This document shows, piece by piece, positions 38,304-49,826 of a stretch of DNA of 64,000 nt. The DNA comes from Apium graveolens. Its lineage: Eukaryota; Streptophyta; Magnoliopsida; Apiales; Apiaceae. The position numbers and the translations under genes were made by a program. Within the stretch, counting starts at the first letter, position 1; each line of letters starts with the position of its first letter. Below the pieces are notes generated by a model. It saw nothing but the letters and a program-made list of their open reading frames with translations. It was not told where the DNA came from and did not search any database. The DNA is taken from the NCBI RefSeq assembly GCF_009905375.1, contig NC_133648.1, forward strand, positions 22,065,884 through 22,129,883, in the 5' to 3' direction.

Positions 38304-41300
38304 TTACACATAGTAAACCTTCAGGTTTTGTGCATGCCAGGTTCTCGGGACTTCAAAACCATCCATAGTCTCCAGCTTATAGGTTCCTCTACCCTGAACG
38401 CTCTTGACTCTGTATGGCCCTTCCCAATTTGGGGCAAGTTTTCCTTTCTGTCCTACACCAGAAGCTTCCATTTTCTTTAATACCAAATTTCCTTGCTTGA
38501 AGAATCTTTCTTTAACCCTTAGGTTGTAATAAAATGAAGCTTTTTTCTGGTATTCTACTATCTTTGCATGTGCCTCATCTCGCACTTCATCAATTAGATC
38601 CAGGGCTAATCTCTGCCCTTCTTCATTTTCTTCTACATTGAAAGCCTGAATCCTTGGAGAGGAATGTAATATCTCTACGGGAACTATTGCTTCTGCCCCA
38701 TATGCCAACATGAAGGGAGTTGCTCCTGTCGTGACTCTACAGGTAGTCCTATAGGCCCATAATATGGGAAGTATCTCATCCACCCAATAATTTCTTGACT
38801 TCTCGATCCTCTTTTTTAGTCCATCCAGGATTATTCGATTTGCTACTTCTGCTTGCCCATTGGCTTGTGGGTGAGCCACAGAGGTGAACCGTAACTCAAT
38901 TTCATTTTCTTCACAATACTTCTTGAATTCCTCGTTGTTGAATTGTGTTCTATTATCGGTGACGAGGATACGGGGAATTCCATATCGGCACATAATGTTT
39001 TCCCACAGGAATTGTGCAACCTGCTTAGTTGTGATCTTGGCCAAGGGTTTGGCTTCAATCCATTTGGTGAAATAATCAATGGCTACAATCAGAAACTTCC
39101 TTTGTGCCGTGGCCATAGGGAAAGGCCCTAGAATATCCATCCCCCACATAGAAAAGGGAATGGACGAGTTGATAGAGGTCAGCATCTCAGGGGGTTGTCT
39201 AACAACTGGTGCATGCTTCTGACAGCGATCATACTTCTTCACATATTCTTTGGCATCAGCCAACATTTCTGGCCAATAGAAGCCCAAACGGGTTAATGAG
39301 CCAAGGCCCTGCCCCCATGTGTTTCCCACAAATACCTTCATGCACTTCCTCTAGAGCCAAGCGTGCCTCATCAGGCCTGAGACACCTCAAGTAAGGAACC
39401 ACGAAAGATCTTTTGTACAAAATCCCATCTATTAAAGAGTACCTTAGTGCCCGAACAGTTAACTTCCGTGCTTTGGTTGCATCGCTTGGCAACCAACCGG
39501 TTTGAATATGAGCCTTAATAGGATCAATCCATGACGTCCCCAGGCCTATAGGAGCCACAAGCTTAACATATATGCTTCTTGTCTTCAAAATATGGAAGTA
39601 CACACTTCATGAACTTTCTTCTATCTCAGATGAAGCAAACTTTGATAACGCATCTGCCTTAGCATTTTCTTCCCTTGGAATGTGCTCAACATGGCATTCA
39701 TTAAATTGGGTCATCACAACCCTTACTAGGCGGACATACTTAGCCATCGTATCATCCCTTGCCTCAAATTCTCCCTTTACCTGGGATATGATCAGCTTCG
39801 AGTCTCCACGGACCTTTAAGTTTTTGACTCTAAGTGTTCCAGCTAGGCCAAGGCCAGCTATCAGGGCTTCATATTCTGCCTCATTATTTGTGGTTGGGAA
39901 GTTTAGCTTCATAGCATACTCAATTAAGAACCCATCAGGGCTTTGCAAAACCAATCCTGCTCCACTGGAGTTTGTTTTTGATGCTCCATCAAAATAGAGA
40001 ACCCAATATTCTTTCTCCTTATCATCCTTCTCTTTGTCCCCATTATCGACTCCCTTGTCTTGTGGTGTGGTATCTCCCTGCCCCCCGACTTCTCGGTTGG
40101 GTATGGTACACTCCACCACGAAGTCAGCTAGCGCCTGGGCTTTTATTGCCGTTCGCGGCTTATACTTGAGATCGAACTCTCCCAGCTCTATTGCCCACTT
40201 AATCAATCTCCCACTTTCCTTGGGACTGTGAATGATATTTCTCAGTGGCTGATTTGTTAGCACCTCAATCTGATGAGCCTGAAAATAAGGACGCAGCTTT
40301 CTCGAAGCCATTACCAATGCTAGAGCAAATTTTTCAATAGTTGAAAAATTCAATTCAGCACCATGCAGAATTTGTTGACATAGTATACGGGTTTCTGGAC
40401 TTTCAGTTCCTCCTTAACCAACACTGCGCTCAAGGCACTCTCTGAAATAGCCAAGTACAAGAATAAAACTTCACTCAAAACTGGCTTGGCCAACTAAGGG
40501 GCCTGCGCCATATATTGCTTCAGTTCTTTGAAAGCCTTCTGGTTTTCTTCGCTCCATATAAAGTCTTTAATATTTTTTAATGACTTAAAGAATGATAGGC
40601 ACTTGTCTCCTGACTTGGAGATGAATCGTCCCAGCGCAGCAACCCTTCCTGTGAGCTTCTGAACATCCTTAACAGTTTTTTGGTGGTTCCATGTCCAGGA
40701 TTGCCTTTATTTTATCAGGGTTAGCCTCGATTCCTCTCTTTGAGACCATCAATCCCAAGAATTTTCCAGATCCTACTTCGAAAGCACACTTCGTAGGATT
40801 CAACATCATCTTGCGGTACCTCAGGACCTCAAAAGCTTCCCTCAAATGGGTTATATGATCAGTCTTTACTAGACTCTTGACTAACATGTCATCAACATAG
40901 ACTTCCATATTCTTACCATAAGATCCTTAAAAATTTTATTTACCAACCTTTGATAGGTGGCCCTGCATTCTTAAGACCAAACGCCATAACAAGATAACAA
41001 TAAACACCAAAGTCAGTGATAAATGATACCTTTGGAATATCATCCTTGTGCATCTTAATCTGATTATATCCACTAAATCCATCCATGAAACTCAGCATCT
41101 CATGCCCAGCAGTGGCATCAATCAAAGTATCAATCCTTGGCAATGGAAAACAGTCTTTAGGGCATGCATCATTCAGGTCAGTGAAGTCTATACACATCCT
41201 CCACTTCCCATTAGCCTTCTTCACCATTACAGGGTTTGCTAACCATTCCGGAGATTTAATCTCCTCAATGAAACCAGCCTCTAAGAGCTTTTCTACTTCT

Positions 41301-44013
41301 TGTTTATAGCCTCTTGTCTTTCGGGGGAAAAAGTTCTTTTCTTTTATTTCACTATCTTCCTGCTTGGATCCACGTTTAACTTATGAGTAATCAGCTTCGG
41401 GTCTATGCCTGGCATATCAGCTGCTGACCATGCAAACACATCACTATTTTCTTGCAAAAATTTCACCAACTTCCCTCTAAGGGGCTCCTCTAATATGGCT
41501 CTAATGAAAGTCATCCTCTCAGGATTCTCGGGGTCTAAAGGAATCGAAACCAAGTCCTTCTGCTGGCTTTCCTCTCTTCTCATCATTTTCTCGGACATCC
41601 ATATCTTCAATAGGAAGAACCTGCCCCCCGACTCCATCTGCCCTCAAAGAGGCCACATACCTCTTCTTGCCATTTTTTGATCTCCTCTTTCTTCTCCAAT
41701 CCCATCTCAGGTCAAAATTTCATAACTGAATGATAAGAAGAAAGGACTTGCCTTAAAGGCATGTATCCCTGTTCTTGCCCATGATAGCGTTGTAGGTCGA
41801 ACTAGCCTTCACACACCACAAAGTCCAACATCTGAGTTTGCTTGCCTTGGTTCCTGTCCTATGGTTGTGGGCAACTTGATTATTCCTTCTACGGGGCATT
41901 CCACTCCTGTGAATCCATATATCGCATGGTCGGTTGGGGTCAATTGGGAGTCATTATACCCCATCCTTAAAAAGGTATCATGGAGCAAAATGTCCACTAA
42001 AGCTCCATTATCCACAAGGACCCTCTTACCGGGCTGTTCCCTATTATCGGGGTTATGACCAACGGGTCGTCATGGGGAAATTTCACACCCTCCAGATCAG
42101 AATCATCAAAAGACATTGTTACTTCTGTCCTAGCCCTCTTCAGGGCTTCCCCAACAATAGGCATAACTTCTCGAGCATAACATTTTCCTGGAGTTTCTTG
42201 GATAACCCTGCAGCAGTTGGTCCTCCAAAAATTGTGTTGATCACAGGCTCTTATGGATGTTGTCCTCTGAAAATTGAATTTATCACTGTCCCCTAGGTTG
42301 GGGATTTCGCCCCTGATCTTCTTGATCTCTCCTTCGGTCATCGAAGTTCCTTCTCACGTTGTGTTTCTATCCCCTCCTTTTCCAGATACTTGTTCAATCT
42401 TCTGTTTCGAATCAGAAACTCAATTTCGTCTTTCAATTGCCTACACTCATCGGTGTCATGGCCAACATCTTTGTGAAAATCTTCATACTTGCTCTTATCT
42501 AGCTTGGCGGGATCAGCCTTCAAGGGCTTAGGCCAACGAATATCTCTATCTTTCTTCGATCTCCATCAAATCTGGCTTCTAGGAGCATTCAGCTTAGCGT
42601 ATTCAGTGAATTTTTGCCCAGGTCCTCCCTTCTTGGGGGTTGAATCAGAATTTTGTTCGGTTCTGGGATACTTGTCCTTAGCAATATACTCCAAATCAGT
42701 TTTCCCGCTGCTTGCCTCCAGTGGGCTCATTACTTACTACGGTCTTCCTCATGCTTTCTTCAACCTTGATATACTTCCCTGCCCTCTCCTGGAGCTGCAA
42801 CATATTTTCAGGGGGACGTTGGGCCAAGGACATCTTGAAAAACTCATCCCTAGTTCCTTGTTGCAGTGCTATCATGGCTACCTTATCATCAAGATCTGGG
42901 ACTTTTAAAGCCTCCTTTGTGAAACGATTCAGGTAATCTCTCAAGGATTCCTTTGCTCCCTGCACAATACTTATAAGAGATGCTGAACGTTTTCATAGAC
43001 TCTCCCACTGATGAACTGCTTAATAAAAGCCTGACTTAATTCTCTGAACGACCCAATGGAGTTTGGGGGCAAGCGACCATACCACCTTTGAGCTATACCC
43101 GACAGGGTTTGAGGGAAAGTCCGACACTTAATAGCGTCATTCACGGGTTGCAACAGCAGTGCATTAGAGAATGTCCTAACATGATTAGCGAGATCTCCCG
43201 TGCCATCATAGGCTTTGATAGTTGGAATCTTAAACTTCCTTGAGATATGGGCATTCATTATCTCTTCAGTGAAGGGCGGAGTAGGATCATCAGGATCTCC
43301 AAGGGGAAGGATATTGCTTGGATCAGTTCTTAGGACAATAGTCCTTCTCCGTACCGGACCATCCAGGTCTATGACAGGAGGAGAAATTCTCCCTCTAGGA
43401 GGTATCTGGGGTCTGGTGGCCTGGTGAGCTTCCAAATCGCGCCTCAGCCTTTGGATCTCAGCCTCATGAGCCCTGATCCTTTCCTGCACTTCTTGGGATT
43501 CGTCCCTTGGGTGCTTTGAGGGCGTTGTCTTCCATCGGCCATCAGCTCTTTGCCAGGACGCCTCCTTCTTGGGGCCACTTCATCATCCGAAGATTCAGAG
43601 TCTCTCTCAGTGTAAGGACCAGAAAATTCCCGATCCTCGGGGATAGGAGCCAAACCTCGTATATAGGGGGCGATTGCCCTCGTGCTTCACTTCACCCAGC
43701 ATATCCACTTCCTCCAACCTCGGGGTAAAGGGGCATCCCATAAGGGGGTTAGTAGTAACAACAGTTGAATATTCACACCCGACAGGTCTAGAATTCACAG
43801 GTACATGTACTTGTTGAACTAGAGGATTCGTACCTTGAATAGTCGGGGGAGTCGCCCCTTGTGGCTGAGGTTCTGTTGCCCCTATACGGGCTTCCGCTTG
43901 AGTAGATGCTAAGTTGAGTGGGGAGGAATCTCCACGGTTGATGAAATCACCTGGGTTTTCCCTGATGGTGTTCCTTCCTCCAGAGCTCTAATTGTTCTCC
44001 GTGTCTTCGCCAT
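38304..44013 (-). pseudogene. Gag-Pol of element A (Tat lineage), many frameshifts
   Basis: It is the same protein as B gag-pol but broken into at least a dozen frames. Recognisable parts, read leftwards: gag (AYDGTGDLANHVRTF, 43250 region; GAKESLRDYLNRFTKEAL), the HxxxGHxTxxC-like motif (FHKDVGHDTDEC, near 42480), the protease remnant (MDNGALVDILLHDTF), RT (FTDLNDACPKDCFPLPRID; EVYVDDMLVKS near 40900), and the first RNase H. The archaeal-type RNase H (YFDGASKTNSSGAG, GDSKLIISQVKGEF) is intact within the frame 40353-39607. Integrase is in 39341-38304 (WGMDILGPFPM, VTDNRTQFNN, NGQAEVANR) and ends in NLKVYYV. The usual DNGTQF reads DNRTQF here. Start ATG is at 44013. Confidence 0.92.
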
Positions 44014-44030
44014 GGTTGTTGTTATGCCTT

Positions 44031-44046
44031 CCCACAGACGGCGCCA
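44031..44046 (-). other. Primer-binding site of element A
   Basis: The minus strand reads TGGCGCCGTCTGTGGG two bases inside the LTR. The first nine bases fit a tRNA ending ...CGGCGCCA (tRNA-Asp-like), but I did not match the rest to a named tRNA. The sequence is identical in element B. Confidence 0.75.
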
Positions 44047-44048
44047 AA

Positions 44049-44615
44049 TGTTATGGATTAAAAACTAATATATATAATTACTGTATTTATTACTAAGGTT
44101 CGGGAGCTCAAGGCCTTTAATGGCTGCTCTCGTGTTTCGTAGCTTAACTCTGCCTTTACGAGATGCTACGTATCTCTGTGAATTAGAGAATCAAGCCAAA
44201 AAACGTAGTTCTGATTTGTGGGGTGAGGCCCCTTATATAGACGTGGGAGTCCTTGAATTGGACTTGGTATAGGAGACTTGGTGGGCAAGTCTCATAGTTA
44301 GAATGGACTTTGGAGTCCTAGAAAGTAGGAAACTGACTCCTTATCCTTTTAGATCCCCTTGAGGCTAATCTGCAAGGATTTATATCCTTATCAGGACTTT
44401 TCTCAATGGCTGATTTTTCCCTTATTAATTAATTACGAAACTAATTAATAATACAGGGTTTTTGGGCCTTCTTTATTCTACAGGCCTGATCTGGTCTACT
44501 AGGCCAGATCAACATGCTAACCTTTCTGGTCTGAATATCATACATCTTCTAATTGGGCCTTGCAGCCCAGACTGTAATAATTAATTATATAATCAAGGTT
44601 TATTTATCCCTATCA
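44049..44615 (-). repeat. 5' LTR of element A (right)
   Basis: It is 567 bp, starting TGTTATGGAT and ending CCCTATCA. It is followed by target duplication ATTAT at 44616-44620, the same as at 1971-1975. Confidence 0.93.
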
Positions 44616-45404
44616 ATTATGACTTTGTGGATAGTGATTACTCCATGACAGATGATGACATGTTGTTTACTAACAATATTAATAAGAAGTGGAATGGGTA
44701 GGTAGACTTAGGCAGGGACTTGGCCTTAGTAAGGAAATAGTGGTGGAAAGGAAGTCTGAAAGTGAGGGAGACAGTGATGATCTTCAGAGCTTGCAAGGCG
44801 ATGACAGTGATGAAGACAATCAAACTCAGAGAAGAAGAAAGCTTTTCCAGTGTACAAAGAGACAGATGATCCTAAATTGAGAGTTGGTTTGGTATTCAAA
44901 AATCACACAGAAGCCGGAGAGGCAATTATGAAGCATTCTGCTAGTGAGGATAGGATGATCAAGTTTGTGAAAAGTGACAGAAGGAGGGTTAGGGCTGTGT
45001 GCAAACCACCATGTCCTTGGATATTAGTTGCTTCACTCAACTTTGACAAAAGCATGCAAATTAAAAAAGTGGGACCAGGTACAATTTTAACTATTACAAT
45101 GCACCTTTTAATGCACATTATGTATACTAACTTCTATTTGAACATTTGTAGGTGTGGTGAGTGTGGCCAAGTGGGACATAACATGAGGACATGTCCCAAA
45201 CTACATCCTCAAACTGAAGCTCCAATTGAACCTAACCCCTTGGTTGATGTAAATCTAACTGATGAAGAAGAAATTGAAGAAACCTACAATCAAATTGAAG
45301 GTAGAGGACTTGATGAGCATAATGAGATGCTCTTGGATTTTCCTGATGAAGGGCCACCAATGACACAACCAAGGCAAACTGTAGATGTTGAGGATGATGC
45401 ACTA
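44616..45404 (+). pseudogene. MuDR-type transposase, fragment 2 (internally deleted)
   Basis: It continues the frame of 1538-1975: an acidic linker (DFVDSDYSMTDDDML), a stop at about 44700, and then in other frames RQGLGLSKEIVVERKSESEG and the MuDR N-terminal domain (LRVGLVFKNHTEAGEAI, SEDRMIKFVKSDRRRVRA, CPWILVASL). Straight after, with only about 80 non-matching bases, comes a C-terminal zinc knuckle (CGECGQVGHNMRTCPK) and an acidic tail. The MULE DDE catalytic core and SWIM finger that normally separate these are missing, so this is an internally deleted, non-autonomous copy. The sequence runs into the assembly gap at 45405, which hides its right end. Confidence 0.8.
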
Positions 45405-45504
45405 NNNNNNNNNNNNNNNNNNNNNNNNNNNNNNNNNNNNNNNNNNNNNNNNNNNNNNNNNNNNNNNNNNNNNNNNNNNNNNNNNNNNNNNNNNNNNNNN
45501 NNNN
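45405..45504. other. Assembly gap (100 N)
   Basis: Exactly 100 N characters, the usual placeholder for a join of unknown size. Frames drawn through it are not real. It hides the right end of the Mutator element, the pol and 3' LTR of the SIRE-like element, and probably part of an Athila-type LTR. Confidence 0.98.
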
Positions 45505-47785
45505 TAAGTTTGTTAACATTTGCAGCGGATTTAGCATCAGAGTTTATGTTAACATTTTTCTTATCAGAAATTACATTATCAGACTTTGAATCAGAATTTA
45601 TACTAGAAGGAACAATGGAAACTTTCTTCAAAGAAGGTTTTATTTGATAATAATCATAGTACAGACTATGATATTCCTTACAAGTATAAATGGAATGCCA
45701 TAAACTACCACAATGAAAACAAGGATTTTGTGGTTTGTATCTAACTGACTGACTCTTAACTCCTGATTTCGAAGGTAAGGAGTTAATATTCTTATTTTTC
45801 CTGCAAAAAGAAGCCAGATGGTTAGAACTTCCACAGTTATGACATGTTTTCCTAGGTGCATCAGGAACAGATTTATAATCATTGCTTTTATTCACACCTT
45901 CCTTTCCATTCCTATTTTTCCTAGGTGATTTTACCTTGTTTGCATTCTTGACATCTTTCAGCTTATGCTTAAGCTGCTTCTTTGTCATTAAGCCTATGTT
46001 TACTTCAGCTGTCTTTTCCTGTTTTAGTTTGTCAGAAGTTAATTCCTCTTTAATTTCTGATTTCTCATTATCAGTCTTTACAGTTACAAACTTAACAGGT
46101 TTTAACTTTGGCTTTTGCTTAACAACAGGCTTAATTTCTTCAGTTCCTTTATCATTCTTATTTTCTCCATAACCTAAGCCTTCTTTCCAATTTTCACTAC
46201 TTAGCAAATTTTGAGTTGTTCTGCCAGAGTTAGTCCAAGTCCTGATTATTTATCTTTCCTTTTCTAACTCAGTTTTTAGATATTCATTCATTTTTAGCAC
46301 TTCATCCCTAACATCATCATCTCTATCCTTCTGAGTTTGATGGAATATGACTAACTCTTTTTCTAAGAAATCATTTCTTTTCTTATATGCAAGATTTTCA
46401 GAAGTTAATCTTTCACATGTTAAAGTTTGATCTCTATAGCTAACAAACATGGTTTTAAGATATCTTCTCAACTCATTAATATCATCAGTATGAAAAGCAT
46501 AAGTGGTCTGAGGTACCTTTGTTTCAGCAGCTTCAGAACTGCTCTCAGCACTTTCTTTATCAGCATTTGCCATTAATGCATAGTTCTCTTCACTTTCAAA
46601 GTCTGAGGTGTCTGTCCAGCTTTTATGCTTTGTGACAAAAGCCTTGCCTTTGTCACCCTTTACCTTCTTGCAGTCAGGAGATATGTGGCCTTTCTCACCA
46701 CAGTTATAGCATTTAACATTGGTGTAATCTCCTCTGTCAGACTTTCCTCCTCTGCCTTCAGATCTTCTGAAATTCTTCTTATCAGAACTTATGCTTTTCC
46801 TGGAAACCTTCTTTCCCTTCCTGAACTTCCTGTATGCAATCTTTGTGATTCCTTTCACCATAAGAGCACACAGCTTCATCATCTCCTCATCAGCATCAGT
46901 CTCAGGCAAGCTTTCAGAATCTGAGTCATCATCACTCTCAGAACTTGATGACTCAGTATCAGACTTTATGAAAAGAGCTTTACCCTTGTCTTTCTTTGAG
47001 GAAACTGCTTTGGAGAATTCTTCTTCAGCCTTAAGAGCAACTGTCCTTGACTTTCCTCCTTTCCTCTTGCTTCTTTGTTCCATCTCCAGCTCGTGTGTCT
47101 TGAGCATTCCATAGATTTCGTCAAGAGTTGTTTCATCAAGATTGTAGTTGTCTCTTATTGTCGTTGCCTTCAAATCCCAGCATTCAGGAAGAGCTAACAG
47201 GAACTTAAGGTTTGAGTCATCAAGATTATACTCTTTATCAACCAATGACAAATCATTCAAAAGTTTGACAAATCTATCATATAAATCATTCAATGACTCA
47301 TTAGTCTTTGAGTCAAAGTGTTCGTACTCTTGAGTGAGTATTGTCTTTCTGTTCTTCTTAATTGTGTCAGTTCCCTGACATCTTGTTTCCAGAGCATCCC
47401 ATATTTCCTTAGCAGTCTTGCAGTTGATTACCCTGTTTGACATTACATTGTCAATGGCACTATGCAGTAAGTGTCGTACCTTAGCATCCTTAGCAATTGA
47501 TGCTATGTCCTCAGCAGTATAATCACTCTTCTCCTTTGGTACGGTCGTTGCTGCTTCACCTGCAACTACAACAGCGAGTTTGGTTGGTTTGTGAGGACCT
47601 TCCTTGATTCTATCCAGGTATTCTGGATCTGTTGCTTCCAGGAACATGGTCATCCTTACCTTCCATATGGGATATTCAGATGGTCTCAGTATGGGGACTC
47701 TGATGGTCTCATACCGACTCTGAATTTGTGTCTTTGGTGGTTCCTCAGTTTTGGTAGGCTTAGTTGGAGTTTCTGTGTCCGACAT
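45505..47785 (-). pseudogene. Gag (and start of pol) of SIRE-like copia, one nonsense codon
   Basis: Starting at 47785 the 511-residue frame has a copia gag N terminus (ILRPSEYPIWKVRMTMFLEA), the UBN2-type body (AKEIWDALETRCQGTDTIKK, FLLALPECWDLKATTIRDN), an acidic Ser-rich linker, and a CCHC knuckle (CYNCGEKGHISPDC, near 46700). A coiled-coil-like C terminus ends at a TAA at 46250-46252. Beyond this stop the same frame continues without break to the gap (NLLSSENWKEGLGYG, then two further Cys/His motifs CHNCGSSNHLASFC and CFHCGSLWHSIYTC). The stop is therefore a single point lesion in a longer frame. The length and extra knuckles fit the SIRE group of copia elements. Confidence 0.87.
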
Positions 47786-47827
47786 GATTGTGTTTGGATC
47801 TTTAACTGTATGTAAGTTAACAGATAG

Positions 47828-47839
47828 GCTCTGATACCA
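47828..47839 (-). other. Primer-binding site of SIRE-like element
   Basis: The plus strand GCTCTGATACCA is the complement of TGGTATCAGAGC, two bases inside the LTR, so priming is by initiator tRNA-Met. Confidence 0.9.
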
Positions 47840-47841
47840 AT

Positions 47842-48450
47842 TGTTAGGTCACACACATACTGTAGAGGGGGGTGAATACAGTGTATAGTACACTCAAATC
47901 GAACTTAAAGAACTTGAGTAACAAACTTAATTGAAATAATAAACTCTGTTACAATATGAAACTGTTACCTCTCAGTGATGAACAAATATCACGAGAGCTG
48001 CTAGAGTTACAATGAATAATCTTCTCGAACATGATAACACTTCTAGTGTAAACCCTATGCCTGTGTTTATATACTACACAGTTACAAGATAATCGCTAAT
48101 TGATATGGAATATAATTCTGCTTCCTAAAATATATCAATCAGATATCTTCTATTCCAAGTATTCCATTCTTCACAGAATTCCTTCTTCATGCATATCTCT
48201 TCTTATGTTTTATCTCTATCTTCTTTCCTTTAATCAGCTACTGTCCTTATCTGATCGTCCTTCAGCACTTAAGTTCTGATATCTATCTTCTGATGATTAT
48301 CTCCTGATAATATAAGTACTGATATCCTTAAGTCCTGATTTCCAGTATAAGTACTGATCACCAGTTAAGTACTGATCTATCCTGTTCATACAAGATCTGA
48401 AAACTAAACATAAGACATATTAGCCATGATATTATCAAATATATCTAACA
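47842..48450 (-). repeat. 5' LTR of SIRE-like element
   Basis: It begins TGTTAGGTCAC and ends TATCTAACA, giving inverted TGTTAG / CTAACA ends. It contains repeats of the phrase AAGTACTGAT / AAGTCCTGAT (48240-48390). The partner LTR is lost in the gap. Confidence 0.85.
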
Positions 48451-48455
48451 TTCCC

Positions 48456-48635
48456 ACTTCCAATGCCAAGCACATACCTAGGCTTATTCCTGATGAAATC
48501 TCTCCACAAATGCAAGTAATACCCTGAAATGCACAAACACTAGAAAAACGCATCAAATACACAAAATACTTGATTTCAAGACATCAATTTAAGCCATTAT
48601 AAGACGTTCTAAGTGGTATAAAATGCCACTTATCA
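48456..48635 (-). repeat. Athila-type LTR terminal fragment
   Basis: The minus strand starts TGATAAGTGGCATTTTATAC and shares the layout of the plus-strand Athila-type LTR at 62098 (TGATAAGTGG start, GTGTTTGTGCATTTCAGG about 110 bases in). It is cut by the SIRE-like element at 48450 and ends exactly where S-domain coding sequence resumes at 48636, so it was inserted into that gene. Confidence 0.7.
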
Positions 48636-48821
48636 CTATGTATCCAATGAGAAGGAAATCTATTATATGTTTGACCTCATCAACAAAACTTCTACTATTA
48701 TGAGGTTCGTTTTGACTCCGGATGGAGATTCAAAACTTCTTGTGTGGAATGGTCAACAACAAAATTGGAACATTTACCTTACTCTACAGGACACTGAATG
48801 TGATCATTATGGATTATGTGT
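48636..48821 (+). pseudogene. S-domain receptor-like kinase, second fragment
   Basis: The translation reads YVSNEKEIYYMFDLINKTS, then RFVLTPDGDSKLLVWNGQQQ and NIYLTLQDTECDHYGLC. This is the SLG-domain segment that follows the lectin domain in S-locus-type receptor kinases. It belongs after the fragment ending near 1003. About 40-45 residues of the family pattern between them (the GPWNGLRFSG region) are not seen. The similarity ends abruptly after DHYGLC, where Athila-like sequence begins. No PAN, transmembrane or kinase part is present. Confidence 0.85.
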
Positions 48822-48844
48822 TTTCTAGTGCTCCTATTTACAGT

Positions 48845-49280
48845 TCAACGTTGTTGAGTATGCAGAAATGGGGGGAGGTAAGCCTGATCCGAAGGGGCTT
48901 GGCTATACATATGACCACTTGCCGGGTGGCCGTTCAGCGGATCAGATGTATGCTGGTGGCACGGCTCTGGAAAGTAGGGAAACATGGAGAGCTCAGTTGG
49001 ATGAAGAGGTCGGTCCTTCACGGTCGCAGCAGCAGCAATAGGAAGCACAAGGCAGTGCTGGGATGAGTTCAACGCAATATAGGCGCTTAATGAGGAGGAT
49101 GGATGCGATACATGGGATCCATAGTCGGTTTGCACAGGACCTTACCCAGGCATTGGGGACTGCATTTATAGCTACATGAGTTGATATCTGGTGGCCAGTA
49201 TTCGGTGAGGACTCTGTTTTCTCGCCTCCAGACACTCCTGACATACCACCCCATGAGGGTGATGACCCTGATTCCGAGTA
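48845..49280 (+). pseudogene. 3' ORF remnant of an Athila-like element
   Basis: In one frame apart from two stops: VVEYAEMGGGKPDPKGLGY, LPGGRSADQMYAGGTALESR, a Gln run (RSQQQQ), then RRLMRRMDAIHGIHSRFAQD, a stop, and FGEDSVFSPPDTPDIPPHE with a final stop at about 49278. I infer it is the end of an Athila-type ORF because it is followed by a long 3' region, a polypurine tract and an LTR on the same strand (to 63511). I recognise no enzyme domain. It starts abruptly after the receptor-kinase fragment. Confidence 0.5.
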
Positions 49281-49826
49281 GGTATGCCTGACTCCTTACT
49301 ATTACCTTCACTGATGACAGTGAATATTTTAAGTTTGGGGGTAGTAGTTTAAGTATTATATGTTATGTGAGAGTCGCATATAGTTTGCATATTCATGCTA
49401 GTTAGTTGTATATTTGCATATTAACCATATAGTAGTTCATATAGTTAGTCAGTTCATATAGTTGCATATTTGCCATATAATAGTTATTTTTTATTTACTA
49501 TTATTTTGCACATAGTTTGTTTCATATAGATTGCATTTGCAATCTAACATGATCCCTTAAGTTTTCTTTTCCAATTGTTTTGTGATATTGATGCTAGTGT
49601 AGTGACGTCGTGTTTAGTGATGTTAAGATCAAGTTGAATTACATGCTAGAAACAATTGTAATTTCACTAAGTCTTATAGGTTGCTTGAGTGCTAGATCAT
49701 GGTCATGGTTTGTTATTTGGTGAGGTTTAATCCGTTGTTTATATTTAGAATTTAGGGTATTCTCTTAATGATAAAATAACATGGATATTTAAAAACTGGA
49801 AAAAATTAGATTTCATTGCTAGTTGT
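49281..49826 (+). other. 3' untranslated region of the Athila-like element
   Basis: AT-rich, with repeated CATATAGTTAGT / CATATAGTAGTTCATATAG phrases (49370-49540) and a purine-rich AAGTTTGGGGGTAG at 49331. No gene is seen. It is interrupted at 49827 by an LTR related to the LARD element and seems to resume near 61983. Confidence 0.5.

Larger units (their letters stand above)
1976..44615 (-). mobile_element. Ty3/Tat-lineage LTR retrotransposon A, with nested insertions
   Basis: It is bounded by 571/567-bp LTRs (1976-2546 and 44049-44615) that end in TG...CA, and flanked by the 5-bp duplication ATTAT on both sides (1971-1975, 44616-44620). The minus orientation follows from the primer-binding site at 44031-44046, just inside the right LTR, and from minus-strand gag-pol (44013-38304). 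A purine-rich tract on the minus strand lies next to the left (3') LTR. Between pol and the 3' LTR is a plus-strand spliced ORF. Two elements are nested inside: a LARD (2560-12318) and copia C (14661-36665, itself holding D). Without these A is about 10.9 kb, the same size as its relative B. The LTRs differ by roughly twenty substitutions plus small indels, so this is the oldest of the complete elements. Confidence 0.93.
45505..48450 (-). mobile_element. SIRE-like Ty1/copia element, 5' half only
   Basis: The right end is a 609-bp LTR (47842-48450). Just inside is an initiator-Met primer-binding site, followed leftwards by a long copia gag. Everything downstream of gag is lost in the gap. The element is inserted at 48450/48451 in an Athila-type LTR fragment. 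The second target duplication lies beyond the gap, so the expected TTCCC cannot be confirmed. Confidence 0.88.

Noticed and set aside
44850..45647. A 265-codon open frame crossing the N run, and the opposing frames 45290-46207 and 45232-45537
   Set aside because: N codons are read as open; the frames join unrelated sequences across an assembly gap. The supported parts are annotated separately.
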